DNA from: Monosiga brevicollis MX1
Lineage: Eukaryota > Opisthokonta > Choanoflagellata > Craspedida > Salpingoecidae
NCBI RefSeq assembly: GCF_000002865.3
Contig: NW_001865056.1
Coordinates: 5,303-57,467, forward strand
Reading direction: 5' to 3'
DNA: 52,165 nt
Both the position numbers and the translations under genes were made by a program. Shown here in pieces: positions 11,342 to 23,149 of this stretch. Numbering within the stretch: the stretch's first letter is position 1; each line of letters begins with the position of its first letter. Below the pieces are notes generated by a model. That model was not told the origin of the DNA. It saw only the letters and a program-made list of their open reading frames with translations, and searched no databases.

Positions 11342-12696
11342 ATGACCGCTCCAGACTTGGATGTCCTCAAGTGGTCTGCCATCACCATCTGGGTGGGCCA
11401 CTTCATCCTCGACTATGTCTTCCATCGCATCCCCGCCACAAAGGCCAAGTCTGGCATTATGGCCTTTGAGGTCATTGCTGGTAAGCAGGCTTGATCCCCA
11501 GCCCATGCGCATTTATTTCTCTGCGCCCCCCAGCCTCTGCTCGCTGCCCTTACCGCCAATCACGGTGCGTCAACGTGCCTCACAGGGCTCTCCGTGGCCT
11601 ACCTCTCCTGGCACGGCTTCATCGGCGAATACTTTGCTGCGGATGAAACCGTTGAAGACAAGGTTCGCTCGTTCTCTGGCCCAGGACACCCGATACTTCT
11701 TCCTGATATCACACTGCGAGACTGACTTAATCCGTGGTCGTGCTTGTTGGTCATGACTCACGCTCACTGTCGGGCTGGACAATGCACAATTGCCCTTTTC
11801 CGTTTTCGCCTAGGTGTATGGCTTTTTGCCCCGGGCTCAGCACATGGCTGAGGTAAGCCGCACAGCTCGCCCTTGTGTGCCATTGCGAAAGAGAATTGGC
11901 ACACTCACACAAGAATGACGCATCCGCCCGTCGCAGGTGATGATCATGTATCAGCTTTATGATCTCCTGGTCATGTTCATCTATCCCTCCCTTTTCACCA
12001 TGCCCATGCTGATTCACCATGTGCTTGCTGGTACCCTTGCCCTACTCGGCTCCTTTGGCTACATGCACGGTTCGAACTGCCTTCCTACCTTGTGGTTTTC
12101 CTGCCTCAGTGCCATCAATCTCCATACGAGCGTTGACTCTATCTGGTAACCTAATGATCCTTTTTCTCGTCTTTGGCACAGGCTTTTGCTTCTTCTTCTT
12201 TGGTGTGATCGAGTGCACCAACGTCCCGCTCACGGCAATCGACATTTTCAAGCAATTTCCCCAGCTCATCAAAGCCTATCCCTCGCAATACACGACCCTG
12301 CGCTTTGCCTTTGCCCTGAGCTTCATCGTGTTTCGCCTTATTATGTGGCCGACTTTTTGCTTCCAATTCTGGCAAGCGCTGTTCGCCACTTACAGTGACG
12401 GTTCCATCGCCGCAGGGCGCGCCTTTGGCAACCCCTACATTGAGGTATCGCCCGCACTCGCCCATGCCAGGTGCTCTCATGGCCACCGACCCGTGCCCGT
12501 TTTCTTTGCCTAATGCAACGTGCCGCCCATGCCCTTGACACTTTAGACCTTTGCTGCTGTAACATTCTTCCTCGCCAACCTCGCGCTTACCCTCCTTCAG
12601 CTCCTGTGGGGCCAGACCATCATCCGTGGCGTTCTCAAGCAAGTGGGTATCATCAAGCCCAAGCCCAAGACCAGCAAGCCCGCCAAGAGCGAGTAA
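11342..12696 (+). CDS. TLC-domain (TRAM-LAG1-CLN8) membrane protein
   Basis: Six exons, 11342-11480, 11586-11662, 11814-11852, 11937-12069, 12182-12444 and 12547-12696, join in phase and give 266 residues. The protein is strongly hydrophobic with about six or seven spans. It carries the TLC signature, a His-His pair at the start of a span (MLIHHVLAGTLALLG). This is followed by the charged FGVIECTNVPL segment, typical of TLCD proteins. The C-terminus is lysine-rich (KPKPKTSKPAKSE), consistent with cytosolic exposure of an ER protein. TLC proteins include ceramide synthases and the TLCD1-5 regulators of membrane lipid composition. The length and lack of a homeobox-like region point to a TLCD-type rather than a ceramide synthase. 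Exon 1 is only 46 codons but agrees with the family N-terminus. Confidence 0.88.
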
Positions 12697-13154
12697 CTCG
12701 CTTTCTCTTTTTCTCTCCCCCTCTCCCTCAAACTTTCAAACTCTTGGCCATGCCCTAAAGTTGGCCGGCTACGCTTCGGAAGCCCTTCCTGTCTTTCGTT
12801 GCTGTCGGTGGTTTTCGTCTGTTGTCGCGTTTTTATTGATTTTTTTTTTTTTTCCTTTTCTTTTTTTCCAACTCCCTTGCTCCTTGGTTGTTAATTTGTG
12901 ATTGTTACTCCAAAGTGAGTTGCAACTTTGGCTTTGCCCAATTTTGCTTCCTCTGATCTTGATACCTTAGAACATCCTTCGGGCTGCCTTGATCGTTCCC
13001 TGCGTTTTGGCAAGAGTGCCCACTTGCTCGATCGGCATACGCTGGCAATTGCATCATGGTTAGCCCTGAACCTTCGATTCTGTGCCGGTCTGGATATCTA
13101 CCTTTCACAGAGCAAAGCAAAGCAGTGGTTGCTGCGTGTCGGCCTCCTTTGGAT
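12697..13154. other. Intergenic between convergent TLC and glycosidase genes
   Basis: This holds the 3' ends of two convergent genes. A T-rich stretch at 12840-12868 could be part of the TLC gene's 3' untranslated region. Nothing else was recognised. Confidence 0.5.
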
Positions 13155-16100
13155 CTACTGCAAGATGGCCACGGCCGTGGCATAGGGACCGAGTGTCACC
13201 TGATTCTCATCGGACACATCCAGCTTGCGAGGCGGGCCATCTCCAGATATCTCATCGACCACGCGCACACTTGTCATGGTCTCGGCTGAATGTGAACAAG
13301 CGCCTGTGATGAGTGCACAGAGCAGCCCGAGCATTTCGTACAACTTTTGGGGCACATCATACCTGCAAGCTCTACGGAGACAGTACCAGGGGTCTTATTC
13401 ACCATCAACACCTGTCACACACACGCGCGTGCGCGCATGAGACTCTCGGCACCCAGCACGCCACTAGAAATGGGCCTCTCGTACCTTCTTGGTGCCGTCT
13501 ACCGTGAGGTATGCTTGCGCAAAGGCTGGGGTGTTGTCAGAGTCTGAGGGACGCGCCACACCTGGGCCCTGCGAGCACGTGGCCTGGATGACCAGATCCT
13601 TGTAGGTCTATCAAACAGGCCCAACATGGTTGATGACATGCACGAGCATTTTTCGCCGGCGCTGTTGCACCGTCATTGATGCAGTCAACCTACCCCATAA
13701 CATGGATCCCCAAAGGTGGCGTCGGACACAATTGTGCATTCACGCTGCCCAACGCACGCCTTTTGGACATAGCTCGTCACATTGGAGGCATCACAGGTGC
13801 TACCAGCCCCTCGCACCCAATGAAGAGCAACATAAAAAAATTATCAGACATCGCGATGGTACTGCCGAGGATTGAAGCCAGCCAGTCGCAAAGCGGTACG
13901 CAATCGGGCCAAACGTTTCAAAGGGAGGATGCACTCACCCATGTTGATAATTACCGCACGAGCCCGTTGGGGTGCCAAAAGCAGCAAACTGAACATCAGC
14001 AATCACAGCACCCTCGGCCAAACAAGCGAGGCTCAGGTTGCCGTATCCCAAGACACCTCGCACCTAACCGGATCCGTCAGGGTGGCCAAAGGGCTTCAGA
14101 CATAAGATAAAGTCAACCACTACTCCAAACATCAGATGGGACAGACGTACGCGCCCACAAAGAAGGTTGGAGGTGTTGGCGGTTTGAATTGGCGAGGTGT
14201 ACAAGAGCTGGTCTCCTGCTCCAAACTGTAGGCAAAACAAGGAGTATCCACCGGCGCGCATGTAATACATGAACTGCAAAAATCAAATTGCCAGATCGTC
14301 AAATGAATGAAAGCCGAGCCCCACCTCTTCCAGAAACATTTTGAGAACCCAATAGCGAGGATTGCCTGCCCGGTTGCATGTGACATGCGGAGCGTTAGAT
14401 ATGGCTTTGGGAACACGCCTCTACCAAAACACCCCAACGCCAATAAATTTCCAGCTACCTTGACCAGACGTCCAATTGACGAGCGTGACTGAGGGGTATT
14501 GGGGGTCAGGGATATCCCACTCTGGAATGGGCGGACTGCCTGCCAACTGACTTGCTCCCAGGACCTGGGACGAGAGAGGGCATGATCAATTCGAAATCAA
14601 CACATGGGTAAGATGCATCAAGCGCCTACTCAAGAAACCCATGAGCAAATTATGTGCCAGCAACGGGATGACGCACTTACGTTGACACCCAGTTTTGTCA
14701 TGTGAGGAACCAGGTAGGCGTACATGGCACCAGCCGCGACAAAATATATTTGCGGTGGGATGGCAGCGGTTGGATCGTTGTCATTGGGCAGAATGACCCC
14801 CATCTCATTACAGCTGAGCGCGGTCATCGGGTTGAGTTGGTCGCGCGCCGCAGCAATCTGCACCACCTCTTGCAAAAAGCCGTCGGCGTCCCTAAGAGCA
14901 TACAAAACAAAAATACACGCTTGAGGCCTCGAATGACCAAAATCGTTGAAATCGTCGTATACGCCAGCCAACTACAGGAAAAGAGTTGTCCACCGAACAT
15001 ACGAGAAGAACTGTTGATAGGCGTTTGGATCGGTGCGATTGGCGGAAGAAGCGTAAAAGTGAAAGGACACGAGGTCGATGGGCGTGTCCGGGGCGTGGTT
15101 GGAGGCGTTGAGGAAGGGCTGAATCCACTCCATGGAGCGGTCTTGCAACGCCAGGCCCACAAACTTGATGCGGTGTTCTGGATCGACTTTAGCCCGGATC
15201 CCATTGACAATGGCATCGTACTAGCGAGATGGTTTGAAAGAGCAAGAGATGAGTACTGCGTTATGCGGGTCACGCAACAGAGCATGGATGTCATTTGGCG
15301 CAGGGATTGATTCAAGCACGACATTGGAACGTTCAGACCTGAGCAATGTAGTCAAAGACGGTCGTCAAACCATGACAGTTTTCAGGCTCGTTGAACACCT
15401 GTTGGCGCAATGCCGTGGTGCATGAAACGGAGCATCCTCTTTGCGCGACTTGATATCCACATGTGGAGATGAGCGTGCCATTCCAGGCATACCTCCCAGT
15501 GAGTCAAATTGTAGCGAGGGCCGCCACCGATGACTTTGCCGTACTCATCGATCATTTCACCTGAGCAAGCGCGGGGCACTCGTCAGTATGTGATATTGTA
15601 CGCAAATTACAACCCAAGCACGAGTACCCATACCCGTGATCAGCCACGAAACAAGACGAACGTAGTAATCAACAAGCTGCACACGCGGAATGCGACATGG
15701 ACCAGATGAATGGGCATGGCCGGAAAAAAAAAAAAAAAACACCGACACCGACACCGACACCGATTTTGCGCGGGAAACTGTGAGAGCGAGACGCACAAGC
15801 TTGGTTGTGTTGGGCGTTGGATTGCCTCGAGCATAGCCAAAATCGACCGTATTGGGATCCTCGGGATAAGACCAATCATCAGTGTCATACTACCACGAGA
15901 CGAACAGTTGACGATGTGAATGGGAGCGAATGAATGAAAGGCTGAAGCCGCTGGTCGGCAAGCGAGCGCGAGGCATAGGGCATCGAGGAACAAACCATCC
16001 AAGTTGGTTTTGTGCTGAAGGTGGCGAGCACACGCTTGCCACGGGCATAGGTGGCGTTCATGAAAGGCTCGAACATGTCCATCAAGTTTGTAAAGTCCCA

Positions 16101-16669
16101 GCTGGTCGTGCGAGTGGTCGCATTGGGCGGGTCGAGCTCCGCCACGCTCAGCTTGGGGTAGGGATACCAGGCCGCTACAACAGCATCAATCCCCACCCAT
16201 CCCATTGGTACGACACAAGCCGAGGTCAGCTGATCGTGCTGGATCAGGCAGATGTGGGGCCAGACATAAGGCGGTCGCATGGGCTGGGATTACCATAGCG
16301 CACGAGATCTGCCTCAAGGGCGGCCAGGCTTTGGAAAAAAGCCGAGGCCACGGGTGATGTCTTGGTGTTGAGAAGCGGATTGGTGACCACCTGCAACCAC
16401 GCGCGTGATTGAGCAAAAGGCCTGCCCAGCCGCCGAGGGCAAGAAACTTGGCCAGTTCCGCACGATACCTGCAGCGTGGTGATGGTGTTGGAAACGACCT
16501 CTGTCCGTGTCCAATCCACTTCAAACACGGTAACCACCTCACCAGCCCGTGCCACCTGCACCCCTCCACACAGCAGCGCTGTCGCCACCACAACCAACCA
16601 CAAACCAGCCCGCGATCGCAATCGCGATCGCGATGCCATCCTCCGCACCCCGCCTCGATCCCCTGCCAT
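13155..16669 (-). CDS. Secreted clan GH-A glycoside hydrolase (GH39-like) with SUEL lectin domain
   Basis: Seventeen minus-strand exons close in phase and give 633 residues: 16669-16469, 16390-16294, 16174-15996, 15889-15797, 15676-15634, 15560-15493, 15398-15339, 15220-15003, 14891-14681, 14564-14459, 14365-14325, 14273-14151, 14063-13939, 13799-13694, 13607-13562, 13543-13485 and 13280-13155. An N-terminal hydrophobic signal (AGLWLVVVATALLCGG) precedes a TIM-barrel-like catalytic region. That region includes WYPYPKLSVAELDPP, KPTWM and YPEDPN. The probable acid/base is Glu231 in VFNEPENCHG, and the probable nucleophile is Glu349 in SCNEMGV. Residues about 488-568 match a SUEL galactose/rhamnose-binding lectin: LSLACLAEGAVIADVQFAAF, GTPTGSCGNYQHG, YVQKACVG, DATFGDPCYG and TCSQ, with conserved cysteines. 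A secreted or lysosomal/phagosomal glycosidase acting on bacterial or matrix glycans is inferred. The GH family number and the last exon are the least certain points. Confidence 0.85.
15725..15762. repeat. A-run plus (CACCGA)n in a glycosidase intron
   Basis: Seventeen A are followed by four copies of a CACCGA hexamer on the plus strand. They fall in the intron between the fourth and fifth exons of the glycoside hydrolase. A related hexamer array occurs near 45505-45545. Confidence 0.85.
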
Positions 16670-17208
16670 CGTGCTCCACTGAAGAAGAAGAAGATGAAAA
16701 CATAAACATGCTGACATTTTGTTTTTGTTGTTCTTGCTTTTTTCTTTGATCTGCTTGTGTCACTCCGTGTGTGTCTGTGTGTCGCTGTGTGTGTCTGTGT
16801 CGCCGTGTGTCTGTGTCGCTGTGTCGCTGTGGCGTTGTGGCGTTGTGTCGCTGTAGCCACATGAAACAGCCTGTGCGTGTGTGGCCTCTCAGCCCCAATG
16901 GCTCCCACCCCCTTTTCTTTCTCGACCCCTTCTGCTGCCGGCAGCTGTGACGGCCCACACAACATGTTCGATTCAAAGCATGCGGCAACTTGCAAGAGGA
17001 GAAACTGTTTTGATGCTGGATTGATACGCAAGACAGTCGACGCATCACATGATGTGCGCGGTGATCCCTCGGGGAGACACTTGGGACAGAAGAGGACTAA
17101 AAGAAAGAGCAACTCAAGCGGTGATACTCGCACATCCGGGGCACACACGCACCCAACAAACATGTGACTCCCAAATGAGAGAAAACGATTCATATCGATA
17201 TAGGGACA
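16670..17208. other. Intergenic between glycosidase 5' end and ammonium transporter 3' end
   Basis: Both neighbours are on the minus strand, so this is the glycosidase promoter side. It contains an irregular TGTGTCGC/TGTCTGTG array at about 16755-16860. No exon is supported. Confidence 0.5.
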
Positions 17209-18796
17209 TTAAACCGAGTCAGTGGCAAAGGCCCCGGTGGACTTGGCAGGAAACTGAGTCTCGGTCGGCTTGGCATCAACATCGTGGTGAGCCGAATGCT
17301 TCAAGGTGTAGGCGTAATCGTAGGCGGGATGGCCATGCTCCTTGTGGTCCAGGCCAGCCATTTCGGTCTCTTCGTCAACGCGCAGCATGTCGAGCTTGTC
17401 AATAACGTAGAACATGACAAGGCTGGTTCCGGTGGCCCAGACAAAGATGACGATGGAACCAGCCAGGTTCCAGCCCAGGCGGCGCCAGGCATCGGCGTCG
17501 CTACCATCATAGAAGATGCCAGTGCGATGGGCGAAGAGGGGCTGGGCGGCGAGACCCCACCAGCCAGCGCCGAGATGCACGGGAACGGCGTCGAGGGCGT
17601 CATCAATGCCAAAGCGCACGAGGGCCACGGACCAGGCAAGGTAGACAAAGCCGGCCACGACACCAATGATGAGTGCGGCCCACGGCATGACCGAGCCGGC
17701 ACCGGCACAGATGGCAACCATGCCCGCAATGATGCCGTTGGCGGTGATGGAGAGGCTGATGTGACCGGTGCGGAACTTGCCCACGAGGCCAGTGATGAGA
17801 CCACCACCGGCAGCAGCCATGATGGTGTTGGTGGCGGCAAGGCCAGCAACGGCACCGGTGGCACCAGTGGGATCCACGATACCCAGGGTGGAGCCAGCAT
17901 TAAAGGCGAAGAAGCCGAAAATGAGAATGAAGGTACCGAGGGCCACGAGCGGTGCCGAGTGAGGATAGAGATCGATGAGCTGGCCGTCGGCGCCCTTGCG
18001 ACGAAGGCGGGGGCCGAGCATGGCCGCGCAGACAAGGGCGCAGGCACCACCAGTCATGTGGACGACACCAGAGCCGGCAAAGTCCGTGTAGCCATTGCCA
18101 TCGCGACCAATCGTCAACCACGGGTTGCCAGACCAGGTCCAGTACACCACCACGGGGTAGATGAAGCCGGTAATGACGAGCGAATAGATAAAGTAGGCGG
18201 TGATGGAGACGCGCTCGGCAGCGGCACCACTCACAATGGTGGTGGCAGTAGCGGCAAAGGTGAATTGGAAGAAAAAGCCGGCATACTCGCAGATATCCAC
18301 GTCGTGAAGCGCAAAACCCACGCCTTCGTCGCCGCCAATGAAATCGTTGCCGCCAAAACCGCCATAGGAGAAGGCAAAGCCGACAAAGAAGTAGATCCAG
18401 GCTCCGACGATAAAATCGTAAAAGTTTTTGACCAAAATGTTGGTTGTGTCTGTCGCGTTTCAGGGTGAGACGACAACGCGCGCGCGCGCGTGAGTGATGT
18501 GATGCCAGCAGAGATGGTTGGGCATGGCGAAGCGCTGCCGGGCTCGTGGGACCAAATCGACATACTCTTCTCATGGACGGTACCCGCCTCCAGCATGGCA
18601 AAGCCTGTGACGGTTTCAGTTTGGAAGTTTGGAATGATTCAAGGCGGAGGGGGCAAGATACCAAAGCGCGGTGGACGCGTGGCAAGCGAGGCAGCGATAC
18701 AGCAAGTCCAACAAGGCACGTACCAGCCTGCAGGAAAAACACGAGGGCACCCATGATGACCAGATAAAACTGGTCGACCGAGTCGGCGCACGCCAT
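17209..18796 (-). CDS. Ammonium transporter, AMT/MEP/Rh family (AMT type)
   Basis: Three minus-strand exons, 18796-18724, 18604-18566 and 18449-17209, close in phase and give 450 residues, a usual AMT length. The first two short exons supply TM1 and FAMLEAGTVHEK, and the third starts with the hallmark NTTNILVKN. AMT signatures follow: FFFQFTFAATATTIVSGA, the first pore histidine in GSGVVHMTGG, and the twin-histidine partner in VPVHLGAGWWGL. The family moves ammonium across the plasma membrane. The cytosolic tail is histidine-rich (KEHGHPAYDYAYTLKHSAHH). The coding strand is unusually GC-rich, which keeps an antisense frame open for 394 codons; that frame is a shadow. A further upstream exon cannot be excluded, but the ATG at 18796 directly precedes TM1. 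Confidence 0.95.
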
Positions 18797-20237
18797 GCTG
18801 CCGGTGAATTATCGATGAAGCAACTCGCACACAGCTGCCAAATGGTCCAAAATCTTGCTTCTCTACATCCAGCCCACAAGACGCCGTGGCAAGATGAGCA
18901 AGCCCGCCGCCGAGCACGCGCAGTTTGATCTGGACGCCGCGATCCCGATCCTGATCTCGATCTCCAACCGTCCCTCAGCCCCGCCCTTTCATCAGACAAC
19001 CGTGCACATGCCCAGCCCAAGAGCAGAGGAGTGCCAAAGCCAAAGCCAGGCACCATCTGAATCACATGTACTCACTTGGCTCACGGAGCGTCTCGAAAAT
19101 GCCAACCACCGCCCGCTCCGCCCCCCGCCCCTTATCAACTTTGCCCTTTTTGAATTTGCTAGTCGTCCCTACTGAACGTTTGACTACTGGATCTCTTGAT
19201 CTCTCTCTCTGTGACTTCTCTCTCTCTCTCGATCTCTCTCTCTCGATCTCTCTCTCTCGATCTCTCTTTCTGCCTTTTCGCTTCTCGTAATTCTCTTCTC
19301 TCAAGGTCTCTCCTCTCTACTCTCTCTCCCTCCTCTCTCACAACAACAAATCCCAGAATCGCAGCTGCACATGTGGGCTTCTCTCTCCTCTCTCTCAAAA
19401 AAAAGCGCATTTTGCGCGTTTTTCACCAGATAGGTAAATGTCCAGATGCTGGACAGTCGTCACTCAAACGCATCACAGTGCCAAACCCCATCTAACCCCT
19501 GATCTGGTTTGATTCTGCACTTGGCATCAAAACGTAGTGTATTGAGCCTTTTGCTGTATGTGATTGACGACGACTGCCTTGGGCAAACCATGTCGCATGA
19601 TCTGGCCTTGGTCTACGCACAAGATGCTACAACTCGAATTGATACACCCGCTGGGGTCGTGTTGTATCTTGGCTCAGGCTGTGTCGACATACAGCGACCG
19701 GTCAACCTGGCGATGTTGCAATCGCCGATCGTCTCCCACTACAAACGCTGGCTGCGCTGGCCGGTGTTGGCACGCGGGAGCGGGAGGAGTGCTCTGCTCC
19801 TCGAGCAAGGCGATCGATCTCGATCAAAGGTGATGGCGTCACGGTGTTTCAAATATTACCGCCTTATAGTAACCTCCGTTTCGCTCAAGTGCATGCCTGG
19901 CCGCGAGAGGCGATCGCCGGTCCCGAGAAAAAATAAAAAAATAAAAAAATCAAGCAACAGTTGTCGGCGACCATCTCAAAGCTCCACCCATGCCTTAGAA
20001 CACCAAGAAATACTCAACACAAGAGCGGCTTCGAGCCCTCCTTTCAGCAGGATTCTAGACAATGCAACCATGCTGCCTGTAGGATCATCAATTGTCGGGT
20101 CAAGGCCTCAATCTCATCAAGGTTGTCCTGGCCCAACCCCGTGTCACATGACCCAGTCTTGGCAAAAAGGGCTGCCAGCAGTCCTTTCTAGCCCAGACTA
20201 GGGGCAGATGCAACCTGTCTCCCACCCCCTAAATGGG
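18797..20237. other. Intergenic, 1.4 kb, CT-rich
   Basis: This lies upstream of the ammonium transporter and downstream of the LRR gene, both minus strand. CT and CTCTCTCGAT repeats fill about 19197-19340. A frame at 19509-20201 stays open for about 230 codons but starts at TTG and shows no domain, no bias and no splice support. Confidence 0.45.
19197..19290. repeat. CTCTCTCGAT-type tandem repeat
   Basis: CT runs are interrupted by GAT at roughly ten-base spacing, giving several copies of ctctctctcgat. It lies upstream of the ammonium transporter. Confidence 0.8.
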
Positions 20238-22666
20238 CTAAGTGAGGCGGATATGGCAATCGGGATTGCTGGCGGTCAGCTGAGATAGACTCCGGTTCAC
20301 TCGTCCCATGTCCGTTAGCCTGTGGTTGTGCAAACTGAGTCCACAAGCCAATCGTGAGAGTAAATCGCACACACGCACGCACACACGCATATTCACTGCT
20401 CTGCAGCTGCAAAAAGACGGGTCTCCAATCACTAACTCGATCGAGAGTTGCGCGTTCCGAGTCGACAACAACACATCGATCATGGCATCGAAGCACGCTT
20501 GGTCAAAATCCGTGTCCGCAAGGCTACGCTCAACCCGGTCAAGAGAAAAATCGTTACCAGCCACCCATGCAGGGCCCCCACCAGCAACAGGCACAGAAAT
20601 GAGGAACAAAGCAACTCAAACCAAATCCCCGCGCTTTTTCCTGAGTCCATTTGTTCAACTCCCGTCACAAACCAGAGTGTGCACTTGTTTTGCCTCAGCG
20701 CATTAAAGACCAGCGTGCGCACGGCTTGGGGCGTCACCCGATTGTTGGCCAACCTAGCGTGGCGTCACCGCGTTGTCAAATCGCCTCCACGGTGCGGATC
20801 GCCCATATGGCCAGGTCTGAGTGCCTGCCATCATACAATGTTGTGCTGCCTCGCGCACTTACCCAAGATAGGTGAGGCGGGAACCGGGAATGCTATAAGC
20901 AAGCTCTGCCATGCCCGGCTCGCTGAGCTCATTGCCTTGAAGCCTGCAAAACCCATCCAGAAGCAGAAACTTTAGTTTGCAGGGATACACGCGCACGCGC
21001 TTGAACCAATGCACCCAGTCGTTGCACGTACTCGAGCTCAGTCACTGCCTTGTTGCGTAGCGCTGGACACAACAATTTAATGTCGGCGTTGCGAAGTTGA
21101 CAGCCCGATAAGCTAAGTGGGAAGCAGGAGTCATCACATGATGAACAAAAAAAAAAAAAAAAATGAATCAAAAAGCAGAGTGGGAAACGCTGGATCGTCC
21201 GCGTGACACTCGGCCCTCAACTCCACTGTCTCAAGCAAGGAAGCCAGGGCAAGGGTTCGGAATAAGGAAAGATGATTTACCCAATGCGCACAAGGCTATG
21301 GGCGCCGTCCCGGATGGCATCGACGAGATGACACCATTGTTCGTCTGAAAAGCACGTGTTGCCCAACCTGCCGTTCACATGTTCACAGGAGAGCCAGGCA
21401 TTGAAGTCAAGTGGGTCACCTTTCTCGCTGGTCTGCTGTGCGTCTGCCGCATGCCGCCCTTGCGCTGGCTGACAACAGCTACGTCGGAATCGGAACTTAC
21501 CAAATGGTGTGCAGGGTGCGGGATCGGGCCACCGCAAGAATTAAATTTTCCACCTCGGATGTCAGTGCGCGCACCAATTGAATCACCTCACGCCCCTACA
21601 CCGCAGATGAGAAACAAAAGCAACCAGTGTTTTTCGAGAAAGGGGCAAGAGGGCATGAAAAACAAGGACGAGCACAAGCCACGGCAACAGCGACATGAGA
21701 TTGTGTTGATTGTCATCGGCACCATGTGTACCAGGGGCTGTGGTCGTACCAGCATGTCGGCGAAGCTCGACGAGGTCACGGAAGTCAAGGCAGGGAGCTT
21801 CCCGGCGTCGGTGGCATAGCTATCGTCTATCTGCAGCTGAGCGCCGAATGATTGTGCCAGTGTATTGTGGGTGTTAGGGCGGCCATCGAGGGTGGAGTAG
21901 ACGTCGCCTGCGGCCTCGGCAGCGGCCACCCAGCTCGGTGGCGCCGAGGACGAGAAAACATAAATGTGTTCACGACCCAGGGTTGGATACCGTCGCCCTG
22001 GATGATCATAGTGCCCACGGCCATCCATGGGCATGTAGGCCGTGTCGGCCTCGCCAACCGTCCTTGTGGGCAGATCCATCGATGCGTAGACTGACTCCAT
22101 GGGTGTTGCATCCTTTCCTTGGTCGTGCACGGGAGGCCCAGTTTGAGGCTGGCGGGCTGGGGCAGGTGTGGCCGAGGTGACCACGCCGCGGACAGAGGGT
22201 CGCGCACGCAAGGTGTCATAGCCGCCACTGTCCTCGCGTGGAGGTAGGGTCGGCGGGGTCACGGTTTCGTAAGTGGCTTGCACAGGCATGTGAATGACGG
22301 GCGAGCCTACTGGCGAGCCGAATCCCGAGGCGGAGGGCGAGCCGTGGTTACTCGGAAAGGCGGGCTTGGCGCTGGAGCGAGCTGGCAGGGGTGAGGAAGA
22401 ACCAGCTGAGCTTCCTCCACTCAGCAACCGCTGCAGGCCCGTGCCCAGGTGCGTAGAGCCTTGCAATAGCCGCATTACGATGCATCATGGGATCAGATGA
22501 CGCGTGCGACGCATGAGCAGCAGAGGGGATAAACCATGGGGAGTAGGAGCCAGCAGGAAAGAGGTCTGGTCAACATACCGTTCACACTCGAGATACTGGA
22601 GCCATGGCCGCTGCCCGTTCGGCCGGGCTTGGTATCGCGTGGCGGACGCGGCGGCGGCGCAGCCAT
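20238..22666 (-). CDS. Leucine-rich repeat protein with tyrosine-motif N-terminal tail
   Basis: Nine minus-strand exons, 22666-22579, 22459-21750, 21595-21501, 21367-21281, 21112-21032, 20943-20863, 20753-20673, 20523-20437 and 20334-20238, close in phase and give 468 residues. Residues 1-266 are proline/serine-rich and disordered-looking, with many tyrosine motifs: YETV, YDTL, VYASMD, AYMPMD and VYSTLD. YMPM fits the known PI3K SH2 consensus YxxM. The C-terminal part is a run of ribonuclease-inhibitor-like LRRs, for example LSGCQLRNADIKLLCPAL, LQGNELSEPGMAELAY, LANNRVTPQAV and LHNHRLTDMG. Each internal LRR is one exon of 81 or 87 bases with the same phase. There is no signal peptide or membrane span. 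A cytosolic phosphotyrosine-regulated scaffold is inferred. I do not recognise a named orthologue. Confidence 0.82.
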
Positions 22667-22982
22667 GGTCGCCTGTCAACCGTCCGCCACAGGCACAGGC
22701 ACAGCGCAACGGAATACAAAAAAAAACTAAAACAAAAAAACGCGGCGCGTCAAGCTACCCTAGTGGTCGAAGGAACCGCAAGCAACGCCGATGAGATGAG
22801 CCCACCCAGTCACTGACGACGTACTTCCCCGCCACTGAACGGCCCTGCAGCAGCAGCATGAGTGCCACCCTTTCCCTTACCCGCTCCTGGCTCCTGGCCC
22901 GTGGCCCGGCGCCGCGCTGACCTGATGATGTAGCTTGTTTTGAATTAACTACAATAACTAAACTATAATCGTCATAAACATG

Positions 22983-23104
22983 TTAGATCTCGGCGAAAAC
23001 TTGCATATAATATGTTAACAAATCTTCATTAACCTCTCTTTCTTCTTCGTATACATCAAATAGAGCCTCTATTTCCTTTGTTTTATCTTCAACAACATCT
23101 TGCT
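22983..23104 (-). other. AT-rich island with a 40-codon acidic open stretch
   Basis: On the minus strand a stretch ending in TAA at 22983 reads about 40 codons of strongly acidic, helix-like sequence (for example EIEALFDVYEEEREVNEDLL). It uses A/T-ending codons unlike any neighbouring gene. The stretch runs upstream into a GT microsatellite without a convincing start. It may be a fragment of transferred or element-derived coding DNA, or a chance frame in an AT-rich regulatory segment. Coding status is unproven. Confidence 0.3.
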
Positions 23105-23149
23105 CGGCGCACACCCACACACACACACCACACGCGCTTTGAGTCCTTC

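Noticed and set aside
12060-12085. GGTTCGAAC tRNA B-box-like site
   Set aside because: It sits at the donor of a TLC-gene intron. No A-box or cloverleaf could be folded around it.
17284-18468. 394-codon open frame on the plus strand
   Set aside because: It is antisense to the conserved ammonium transporter and has the Gly/Ala/Asp bias expected from reading a GC-rich gene backwards.
19509-20201. 230-codon open frame on the plus strand
   Set aside because: It begins at TTG, has no domain, no codon pattern like the neighbours, and no partner exons. It is probably a chance frame in intergenic DNA.
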